From Spirometra erinaceieuropaei (Eukaryota > Platyhelminthes > Cestoda > Diphyllobothriidea > Diphyllobothriidae): DNA of 64,000 nucleotides. Made by a program: the position numbers and the translations under genes. The notes beneath the pieces were generated by a model. It was not told the origin of the DNA. It searched no databases and saw only the letters and a list, made by a program, of their open reading frames with translations. The stretch spans positions 953,088-1,017,087 of the forward strand of contig CACRXP010000178.1 of assembly GCA_902702965.1 (NCBI GenBank), written 5' to 3'. Below, in pieces: positions 49,513-60,136 of this stretch; positions within the stretch are counted from its first letter, which is position 1; every line of letters begins with the position of its first letter.

Positions 49513-49828
49513 CCGACATTAATAATATTCTGCCTATATCTAGTGCCACTGCTGGTTGTGCTCGAAAGAGCCCGTGAGGCACCACGGGACGAGTTATTTC
49601 CGTAAAAAAAAACTCGGTGGCGCCCCTCTACCATTGTACCTTCCCGATCGTAACTGACAGGCCAACGAGCCTGTAACTCAGTGGTTAGAGGCGTCTGACT
49701 TCCAACTAACAGGTTGTGCGTCCGAACCTCAGGTGTTTCACACCTCGTAGTTGGGTATGACCGGCTGACGACGGCTAATATGCCAGAAATGGCCATCCCA
49801 ATCCCCCTTGTCTTTGTCGGTAATAACA
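49513..49828 (+). mobile_element. Hammerhead SINE-like element, copy D
   Basis: Full unit related to the element at 44957-45328 but opened at a different point. It starts within the GTCGGTAAT/CATTCTGCC block and ends at GTCGGTAATAACACT, that is, it starts and ends in the same part of the unit. It contains the CCCGTGAGGCACCACGG block, a GAGCGCCCC-type block (as GTGGCGCCCCTCTACCATT), the tRNA-like head (about 49668-49738) and a hammerhead. A run of nine A's near 49604-49612 is an internal expansion. Confidence 0.8.
49752..49806 (+). ncRNA. Type I hammerhead ribozyme, copy D
   Basis: Core CTGACGA at 49765-49771; stem II GGC/GCC; GAAA at 49786-49789; minimal stem III in ATGGCCAT (49789-49796). 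The cleavage nucleotide is C at 49797, the preferred base, and cleavage would fall before 49798. Stem I retains G-C, G-C, A-U and G-C pairs but has two C-A mismatches, each explained by a U-to-C change relative to copy C. Activity may be reduced. Confidence 0.65.
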
Positions 49829-50558
49829 CTGCACATTTCAGCTTATCAGGTAGTCGAAACTGGAAGGGAAAAGTAGTAAATAGTAAAAAGTATACAGTCA
49901 TCTTTTAGCAAGTGTGGTTATTTAGGTGACCGAAAGGGAGCTAATTCAAAAGTCGACATCCTGGAGTGAATGAAGTGTTTTAGGATTATGCTGCACGGTG
50001 GCCATCGCTACAACCCCAGCTAAGTGATTCTTTCGAATAGAAAACACTCCAGGATTTCGGCTATCATTTCATTGGATAGCCCGCCTATTGTATGTAACAT
50101 GTTTCTGGTCCCGGATGTTAGGCGGGGGATATGGATACCTGAATAGACCCGAAGCACTTGATGCCTGTTCTTAGCCGTTTTGTAGTCACATCAGCCCTTC
50201 GCGATCTGCTGGTGATCATTGACTCGTGTCGGATTTCGAAAGTTAAGAATTCGGTGTACACCCACATCTTAAGACAACTATACCCCTGAAAATAAGTGGG
50301 GAGAGATACTGGACAGCAAATGAGGTCTCGGCGACCGGTAGGAGGAACCTTAGTCTGTTGGCAACACGATCTCCCAGTCCAAAGGAAATCGGGAAAGTGT
50401 CTGTGGTAACATTTCATGCAATTTCGTGCAAAAAGGGCATGAACACAGAAAGTAGAAAAATGACAGTAAAAACAGAAAGCAGATCTGAGGGTGGTGCATA
50501 GGCGATATATGTGTTCCTGTGGCGGTGTAGTATGTAACGAGGCGTGCATCGGGGACTG

Positions 50559-50906
50559 TCAGCAATTGAAACTATTCTTGTGGGATCTCCGCGAGGAGCT
50601 CGCGCTCCTGCGATCGATAACGGCCAGTGCGGAGGGCGTTCGTGCGAGCCGCGGACGCGTAAAGGCCGCGGGGGGTGTCGTCTCGCCCGAAGTCTCACCG
50701 GCAATACGCCGAAGGGAGGCCGTTGGTGGGGGACGCTGGGAACCTGGCTTTGCACTCTGAGGGATGCCACGGTAGTCTATGGAAAGTGCCGAACCGCCAG
50801 ACAGGGAAGCAGTGTCAGTGAGGCATCGGCCGAAGTCGGAGAGGGAGGTGCTGGCGCGTAGTCGGCTGGGCGTAGGATATTGCATGTAGAAATTGTTGAA
50901 GTCCAA
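50559..50906 (-). CDS. Possible Ser/Pro-rich terminal exon, unrecognised
   Basis: A GC-rich, CpG-containing block with an open - strand frame of 115 codons, starting near LDFNNFYMQYPTPSRLR and ending in a stop at about 50559. Composition is Ser/Thr/Pro/Arg-rich, typical of a disordered C-terminal region. A TGCTAG acceptor-like site lies just upstream on the - strand. Open + frames (50491-50760, 50544-50861) overlap it, as expected for GC-rich sequence. No family is recognised and no partner exon is found. Confidence 0.35.
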   Translation of the reverse strand: MDFNNFYMQYPTPSRLRASTSLSDFGRCLTDTASLSGGSALSIDYRGIPQSAKPGSQRPPPTASLRRIAGETSGETTPPAAFTRPRLARTPSALAVIDRRSASSSRRSHKNSFNC

Positions 50907-52640
50907 CCTAGCATCGAAAACAAAACATTGCTTAAGACGTCACATTATTAACAGCGGTGCGTACTGCCTGATGGCCTCTTAGTTCGGGTTGTCCTCGGTT
51001 GACAGGTCGGACAGATTTATGAATGAGACGGGATGATTGACATGTGGAAGGGGTGTGAAATCGGAGGGAGAGGGCATTATTAATAATTCGGACAGAGCAT
51101 AAGTGTCATCGACTGCGGCTGCATACCGCTTATGATTGTGAACAAGGCTGATGAGCTGATTTTAACTGCATTCACTTCCAGTGTGCCATCGTTACAGAAC
51201 GCTTTCGTCATAAACAAGATTCGTAGAGGTCAATCCTGAGGTAGCCTATTTTAATGTGTATATGCTTACTGCCCAAAACCAGCACGGTTTGTTAAATGCA
51301 ACTATTTCACTGAAGCCAAGCTATCAGGAGAGGAAGTCGCCAACTTATACTGAACAGTGGATGATAAACAGCCTTCGGCGAACTCTAGCAGCTCAGGACT
51401 CAACATAGACTTCATAAGTCAATAGCTAATATGGTAGTTGATATGGTTAGTGTTTTCGTCTAGAATTCTAATGATCTTAGCCTTTTTCGGTCGGGTTTGG
51501 TCCTGCAGCCCCACCGGTGGTAGGGGAACCCTAGGTGCCTTTAATGCGGGAATGGTGGTAATATGGGTTTTAAGGGCGGGGCCAGGCCACGGGAAAGGCG
51601 GAAATGTTAGAAGGCAAAGGGAACCAAATTCGAACAGGCGAAGATGGTTTAACAGATGTTACATTTGAATGAGTAATATAAAAATCAAAAGGTTACATAG
51701 AACAGTTTGCAGAGGCTCCTGTAGTGTTCAGTATGAGGAAAAAGTGCGACGGGAAGGCTGGCAACCGATGGGAAGTGAGAACGCATTGCCAAGGCCGCTT
51801 CGCAAAATGGTCAAAGAAAATGAGGGGCAATCGAGACAAGGGTGCAGATCAAAGCGAAGAAATTGTCATGGGAAGCAGTAGCGCAATTGAAGTAACGTAA
51901 GTGTGTCAGATAAATTTTAATTTAAAAGAGGAATACCTAAGATGATGTATTAGCCCATGAAACCGTGAAGTCAGTTGTTGAGAGTGCTAATTCATTGCGC
52001 AGTCCCGAGTTTTAAAAGCGGATATATAAAATCCTGACGATTAAATATTTTTGAGTATTTCATTTGCAGACCGTAGGCGAGCAAACCGCGCAGAAGGGGG
52101 ACGCGCAGTTAGACAAACCCACTGAATTTACTTAAGTTCAGGAGGCAATCAATTCGTCTCACCGTGTGCAGCATTTTCAAGAAAAAGGACTGCTTATATC
52201 GAGGAAAATATCCCAATGCAGCAGACCAATGACACTGCAAATATTAAGACAGCATGCGGATGGATATACGTTTGGAAATTTCAGTATACCCAAGAAGGCA
52301 TGGTTTTAGATGCGGTTGATGCAGAGCAGTGTGCACCGTGGACTGAGGTGGTGTTTGTCAAAAGCAGGCAGACATTGCTGAAGATAATGAAAACCTGTCT
52401 GGCTTTTCTCGAAGGAGTTAAAGTCATTCATTGTGCGACTTCTGCTGGCATAAACTGCACGGTAACAGTGGAATGGTACACAAGTCGGCGGGGTGTGTTC
52501 TCGAAAGCACTCCTGAACGAGGTGAAGCTAATTTGGGGAAACTTCCCCAAGGCACGTAGGAGAATGGTATCCAGCTAATGACGGTCAACAAGCAGTAAGT
52601 TATTTTGAATACGTCAACGGCATTCTTCCTATAGGCAAAG
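50907..52640. other. Intergenic, no recognisable gene
   Basis: Contains a + frame of 120 codons from an ATG at 52216 to 52578. It has no recognisable motif, and I do not claim it as a gene. Confidence 0.4.
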
Positions 52641-52647
52641 CCCGCAG

Positions 52648-52955
52648 AGCGCCCCGCTGACGCACCTTCGACGACGTAACCTGGCCGTACGCACTCACCG
52701 AAGTGGGGTCGGAAAGGAGTAGATCCGTTGACGCACGTAGCCTGGCCACCCGCCGGATTAGGAAGGAAAGTGACCACATGGTCAAATGGAAGCTAGGTTA
52801 GCGCAGACTCCGTCCTAACAGTGCCGCTGACGCATCTAGCCTAGCCACGCGCGAGTGGGTAGGAGAGATAGCGCAGGCATTAAGCAGTACGAGCAGTGCC
52901 ATTGAAGTACTCATCCTATCTACGCGCCGGATTAGGAAGGAAAGAGAACACAAAC
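52648..52955. repeat. Degenerate minisatellite, ~4 units
   Basis: Repeats of a GCTGACGCA..TAGCCTGGCCAC unit followed by a GCCGGATTAGGAAGGAAAG-type block. Unit starts are near 52658, 52728, 52826 and 52902. The unit lengths differ (about 70-100 bases) and the copies are well diverged. Confidence 0.6.
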
Positions 52956-53539
52956 AGAAATAGAGTCAAGCGCATTCATTAGGCCATCTCAGAAGTTCGT
53001 TTTTAAATTCACCTCGAACTGGAGCCCTGCCTTCAAATATGTTATTCGAACGTAATCTCGCATACGCAAAAATAATTAAGTAGGTTGACCGTATGACGCT
53101 CGTAAACTGCAGCTGCAGGATCAACCTTACCCCTTTTTCTTCCCATGGAAAAGTAACGTGGCGGCTTGTGTTCGTTGTAGGAACCAAACGGGTTTAAAGT
53201 AATTTGAGAGTGCTATTTATTGTAATGGCTACACTGCAGGTCAAAATAAGGCCTTCGGGTACACTCATAACTTCAGGTTCGACTTCACAGATGGTCCCTG
53301 CTTAATAAGCTCTCAATAATCCAGGGGTTTATTGGTAAAGATGAAGGAGAAGTGAACGATCAATGTGAGTTAGGTTACGGTTTTCCGTCGGCCACATCCC
53401 AATTCGGTCAACGTCGTCCTGCACCTGACTAAATAGCTCTGGCTGCAGCAGACTAAGGTTGGATCAGCTAATCTGTTACTTTGGCCTTAGGCTACAAAAC
53501 CTGCTGAGCCGGATACAGCTTTTACATCATTCCGTGTGG

Positions 53540-53662
53540 GCATTGGGACATGCCTGGCCGAAAAGGACAGGTAAGCCGCACGTGGCCATCACAGTCTCAT
53601 TGGCGAACCTCCCGAAAGAGGACAGAGGCTAATGAGCGCCCCTCCAGTCACCTTTGAAAATG
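53540..53662 (+). mobile_element. Possible remnant of the hammerhead element
   Basis: Contains GGTAAGCC, GTGGCCATCACAGTCTC and GAGCGCCCCTCCAGTCACC. These align in order with the stem II end, the cleavage region and the GAGCGCCCCCTACCATT block of the hammerhead element. Most of the interior is lost, and the CUGANGA core has decayed beyond recognition. Confidence 0.35.
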
Positions 53663-54561
53663 TCACTTGGAGAAAAAATGACCACTTAAGTAGTGAATTT
53701 TTTCTTTAAAAACGTTTTCGTAAAAATAATTCGAAAAAAATTCGTTTTTGCGTCTTTTCCAGGGAATTACATACTCCAATTTTGTGTTTGAATGATGGAA
53801 ATAACTCAATTTTAAAAAGTTTACACATTTTAGCACGTTTATAAACGCAAGCCGATGTTATATTTGATCACTAAGCCTTCAAAGGACGTGCTATGTATTG
53901 CATCGGAGACGCGTTCGCAGAAATCAGCATGTCCCTGGTGCTCACATAGCAATCGCAGTAAATATGGATCACATTGCATTGTTTGTGAGCGACATTAACA
54001 AACCTGATAGTGTCAGGCCGCATGAACGACCACGCGAAATCCTCAAAGTGCTCATATTTACAAAGCTTTTAAAAAACACTCTCTTCACGTGTGCGGTTTG
54101 GAGACAACACAATCTTCTGCAAAATAAGTAAAAGAAACGAATATTTCGTGTGTTCTTTCTACATAGCATGATTAACCATATACACGCCGAGAAAGTCTGT
54201 GGGGAAAATACGCAATATTTGACAAACTGCGCGAATGACAGCGGCACATGTGACTGGAAGGACGTCCATTCAAAAGCCTGCATAGTATCGTGTGTGAATT
54301 TACTTGGAATTATGCTCTCTGTGGAACGGGCGTGAAACTGCGCCCAAGTTGTCCTTTTCATCAGAAAGCAGACCGAAAAATTGTGTCAGTGTTTTGTGAG
54401 CTGAACCACCCACTGTCATGAACGCCAGCAGGCAAGAACGGTAGAGAAATTTGTACAAACTCGTGGTTAGGGAACATTTGAGTGTAAAAAGGCGTACAAA
54501 AAGAGGCAACAACATCGTCAGAGACGTCAAATGATTGTTCATGAGGTACAAGAGAGTCAAC

Positions 54562-57500
54562 CTACCGAGCTGCCAGACTGAGCAGTTTACTACGCTGAAG
54601 CGCCGTCGGCCGGCGAATTTTGGAGAGAAGTTCGACAATCAGGGTGTTGAATTTGTTGTCGAATGTGTCGATGATCTCGGTAAAGCTCTGCTGCGAAACA
54701 ACGCTGCCCAGATCAGAGGCAGCAACCTGAAGAAAACAACGAAGTGTAAACGGCGGACGAACGACTAGCATGGGAAGGGTGAGTACGGAGGGGGGGGGGG
54801 GAAGTCACCTTTTTTCGGACATCAGAGGTGGAGGAGGCGGCGATGCTCAAGTCAGAGGAGGAGGTGGAGCCCCCGCGACTGAGCGTAGATGGGTGCTGCT
54901 GATTAAGGGTTCGTGTGCCGAGTCCCCGCGCCGACACACTCATCATGGAGGCTGCACTGCTCATTGGCATTGATTCGCACGTGTCGTCCAGGAAACTGGC
55001 GGACATTTTATTGAGGAAGTTGGCGAAATTGACGCACACCACGTTGAGTTTGCCAACGACGGCAAGGAGATCGGGACTCGTGAGAAGACAATCGTCGAGG
55101 CAGACCTCGAGGCAGCGCATGTGTGCGTCCAATAGGTCGTCAATGTTGTCAGCCTGCAATTATGCTCAAGTTTATGTACTTACTGCAATTATCTAAGTCG
55201 TACTATTTTTGGGTTTTCAAAACAGTAGGGGGAAGCTTACCTTGTCAAGGTATTGGAAGAATTGGTGCCAAGTCGGTTCGATCACTTCAAAAGTCATGTA
55301 ACACTGAAAATGCTGGATGTATGTGAGCATGCGTTGGCTGAGAACAAATGCACTGTTCAATTTAAGCGCTGCAGGAGTATTAGCCCGTCGAGCAGCCTTC
55401 CGCATGGCCCAGGACCTGATAAATTGTCAGGAAAGCAGTAATGGGGAATTATTTTGGGAAGAATACCAGGGATTTACGTTCACGTGCGCTTCAAACGCAA
55501 ACGCAAACAGGGAGTAAATTGGAAACAAGTGTTTGGGACAGAAACAGCAGCACATTCACGTTACTGAAGTAATTGATGGTATCAAATAGACAGGTAAGCG
55601 TTTTCTAACCGATTTAAATACGGTCCGTTATAAAACAGTGGGCTGAAACAAAAAGGTCATAAAGTTAATTTGGAAGTGGCTCATGAAAATGGCATGTTGC
55701 ACCACGAGCTCGGAAGGATTACGCAGGCGAGTACACTAGTGGAGCACCAGGCAAGTGCAGTAGTGTATGAGTAATGTCCCAACTGTTCATGCAGGCATTC
55801 GTGAAGTTGAATGGGATTTCACCTGGTATACAGTAAAGCAAGTAGGAACAGGGGTAGTGAGCGGCGGGGGTGGATCTGCAAATCCCGGTTGAGATCGAAA
55901 AGCAAGAAAGGCCCATTAAAATTCTTAGACGGACTAGAATCAAAAGGCACTGCTTAGGTGGATTTGGAAAGTTGGTATGTGAAGCACTGCTGGCAGGCTT
56001 GAATGTGGATTACAATTTTTCCAGCCGGTCGCCACAGTCTATGTCTTCCTCGCTGGTCATGTGCAATCCATATCGGAGACTGAGGTGTTGTTACGCTATA
56101 ATTAAAAACTTGATGACTTTGGGAAAATGTGCACTTGTGGGTGCATTTGCTCGAAGGTTTTCCGTTTTCCCAATACGTGTTGTCCAGTTGTTCCATGTGA
56201 ATTATCTCCCCATACCAATCCGAAAAGCTCTTGCTTGTTTGAGAATGAGGACTAATAACGGCAATAATAGTATGAATCACCGCCAGGCACAGCAAGCCAG
56301 AATGGGTGCTGAAACGACTATCACTCCCCTCCGACATCGTTCTAGGTTTTGACATTGGTCCTCATCTGCGGCGCCGACAATTTCAGTAGCATTCTCCTTT
56401 TCGCGGATTTCATCGCCCAAGTAAACACATTGCACAATTATATGAAAGGTTGTTTCCTTTTCACAGAAGAGGTCTACTGAATGCCAGAAGACATCGATCT
56501 TAATGACCCTTTGATTCTATTAAACTCCAAGAAGTTACCGACGGCCACATCCTCAGAGAGTTCCTTGATCAAATTTTTATCCAGCACAAATGGCAACTTG
56601 GCTAAGTGCACGCGAAAACTATTGCCGTGTACACAAAAAGGAAAAGGACGGAGTCGTTGACTCGAAGTAAACGAACTACAAGTAAGAATGAAGGTTCTAG
56701 TAATCAACGATGCGAACTACTACTGTAGATACAAACTCCAACTAGAAAAACGAGACTTGACAAAACGAAGTGAATAAATGGGCAAAATGAATGACAGTGG
56801 ACATCAGAAGCAGAATTTTCACAAGTGTAGCATCTTCATACGGCTAAGTACAACGTAGAGCGATGAGACCTACGTTGAGAGGTGCCGTTCAACATGCCGA
56901 CAGTAGAACAAGTGACGAAAGAGCATCTGGTATCTGTCTAAGACCAGGCGGTTGATTACGAGACTGACAGGCCAGTCCACTTTGTAGTCAAGCGAGAAAG
57001 CCTCCAGGCCGGTAGGGTTCAGGTCGTGAGTAGTTTCCGCTAAAGGGCAAAAGACAAGGCATGCTATCACTCGTGGTTAATAACTGCTTGGAGCCCAATG
57101 GCTCAGGTTACTGGTCGCCATGATGTCCGGGGCGTGATGAGCTATACAAACATTGAGAGTGATTTCAGGTGAACAATTAATCTGAAGGTGAATTTTAGAA
57201 TAAATAGGAAAAGGGCATCAATATCGATGAGTTGATAGTTGCATCAAGTGCTCGGCAGCAAGAGCTGGTCACCCTCTTTTGATAGTACCCGATATTCGGA
57301 TCACACATGTGGCTCCAGGAAGCTGTGTTGAGGGCAGTGGCCAGACCTCAGTAATTATTTAAACTGGTTGGCAAAACGGAGGAGGACAGCAACAGAACCC
57401 CCCACTTGGAAAGTTGGGTGTAGGCTAGTTCACTCAGAAGAGATGAAGCAGACACTTTGTGACATTCACAGACTGGGCTTAGTGCCACAGCAGCCATTGT

Positions 57501-60056
57501 GTCCCAAAACCATCCGCAGTGGCGCTGACCGCGTCCCGTGGGGGAGTGTCAAGCCAGTGTCGCAGGAGTCATTGCCACTAAAATTTAATTCGATCGCAAT
57601 TTATCTTTATGCACACACCCCCCCCGCAAACACCGACTCCGTCTACACTATCCAAGTCCTACCGGTAGAGCGATATGCATTCCCGTAGACGAAACAGGCC
57701 AAGTTTGGTTGCCCACTCAATAAGTGTGCTGGACCTCAGTAGAAGTGAGCAGTCGTCTGAGTGCCCAGACGTCTCGCCCCCATTCGATGAAGTACCGATC
57801 GCCTTCCAGCGAAATAATGAGGTGGATGTGTATCTTTAGCATGCCGCTGCGGTATCACTTCGCAGTTGGCTGCTAGGAATAACAAATGCGGTTAAGGTCA
57901 GAAAAGCGTTAACAACTCCCGTCTTGGTCTTTTTTGATCACGAGAGGAACTATATGGATAGTAGTGTGAGGGCATTTCTAGACACGGAAATTTCCTTTCC
58001 ACTCGCACCTGGTGTCTATGCTTTGAGCTTCCAAAGGAGGAGCTTTAGTCCAGCGAAGACTAACTCCGTCATTACAGCCCTGCTGACCTCTCCGAATGTC
58101 AGGAGGCCGATTAGCCAATACGATCGGTCGACACAGGCCCCGCTGAGCTTTCCATTGTCATGGAAGGAGTATTTTTCAGATAGCGATTAAAAAGACATAG
58201 ACAGGATGTGACGTGGCAATGCAAAAAGGGAGATCTTACGTGGGCGGCCCTCGGCGGCAACCTGGAGAACGTTGAGCATTTGTGTTATGAGGTCGCAGTT
58301 TGCTGCAGATACTCTAAAAAGGTAAGAGGTAAAAGATGATGGTCAATATCAGCTTAGGGGAAATGAGTACTTTTGTTGAGAGTAAGACTCGTCGACTTCA
58401 AGTGCAAGATGTCTGACATTTCGCAGGAGACCTCACTAGGAACCTTAGACATTCCACCTTTTAGCACCGGAAGTCAAGTCCGACCACAGCATGGCACCCA
58501 AAGGACATCTACAGATGGCGTTGAGGTTGTCCGATAGAGGCGGTTACTCAAATGGCATTGCAATGGGCACAAATACAGCGCATGATTCCATATTAGTTCT
58601 TATGTTATGGCAGGCTGACTCTCTGTGGCAAAAATCCCCGCTTAACTGCTCGGAGGAATAATCACTACTGAACAGATAAGCAGTTTTACATAGTCCTTAT
58701 GTTAATAAAATTTGAGATACTGGCGCTTCCTACATACCTTATGATTTCCAATTTATATGGTCTGCATGTTTACGAAGGCACCCTCGGGATCCACTTCATT
58801 TTGCTATGGAGGGGTACCCAAAAAACTCACGAGATGTTGTTCCATAGCTGGAAACACTTGCATAACTTTCAATGGGATTTAGAAATCTTCGGACATTTGA
58901 ACATGCATGTGCCCCAGTCAACGCCTCAAAAGCATAACCTTTGTCGAAACACAAACTGTAAACTTATGCAAGACGAGACTTTACAAAAGCGACTAATTTG
59001 TACGAACTGTTGTCAGTGGCTCCAAGGTCATGCCACCTAAGTAATCTTCTGGGTGACTGCAAACAATGACTATGGAAAGCTGGTATCATTTTCCACGTTT
59101 ACCTCTACAGCAAACAAAGCTTAATGAATTGAACAAAGCAGGTACTTCTATCGCTTCTACCGGACGTTTAAGTGGCCGACTCTGAGAGAACAAAACAGAG
59201 TAGCACATATCGATACTGCTATCTACTGCAATGTTACATTCTCAAACGTCTAAAACACCCGGTCCTTATAAGGGACTCTCATAAAACCCGCCGAATGTAA
59301 AAGAAAGTCTAGAATAGGTGGCGATGTCACGAAATGTCTTGGCGTCGGGCGAGAAAAGTGCAAATCCCAAAGATTTGGAGGACGAGACCTAGCCGTGTCG
59401 TTAACGGACTTGAGACAGTCTATATCCATACCACTTTAGAATGATGTAGAAAAGAAGTCCTAGAGCCCTACAAAGACTACGTATTTTCTTGCGAAACGAA
59501 TTTAAACCCTGCATTAGAGGTATTAAGTAGCGTGTTTGTACGTGTTTGAAGTGTACTACTTGTTACACAGCAGTCAAAAACTAAGCGGACAGATGAACCT
59601 CTCAGGGGACTAATGCTAAGGGGCAGAAGCTTAGAGAGAAAAGGGTACCGAAGGTTGTCTTTGTAGGGGTCCGAGTCTGCGGAACTCGTCCTAAGAGCCA
59701 ACTCCAATAGAGATTCCAGATGTTGAACTGATATTACTAAAAGAAAGATGACACAGATAAAACTATGCAGGTCTGATTAGACAATGCATCAGGCAATAGA
59801 AAGCAGAAAATGCACAAACTAACGTGAGCTTGGTTTCCTTAATTCACTCGCAGCCGCATCCATAAAATGCACAATAAAGTCGGCTTGGTCAAGTAGGAAA
59901 TAGCGCTTCACAGATCTACAACAAAAAGCATATCGGTTGGTTTGTCTTTCCACCAAAAAGGACAATTTGTGGGAAAGAGGGGATAGTACACGAGTGAGGG
60001 AATTAAGGAGGTCTCATTCCAGCCAGAATCGCAATGCCCCCCACCACCGCCGCCGC

Positions 60057-60094
<38 letters not shown>

Positions 60095-60105
60095 CCACCA
60101 CCACC

Positions 60106-60136
<31 letters not shown>

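Noticed and set aside
52216..52578. 120-codon + frame
   Set aside because: No motif, no neighbours and no acceptor or donor pattern; kept only as a note.
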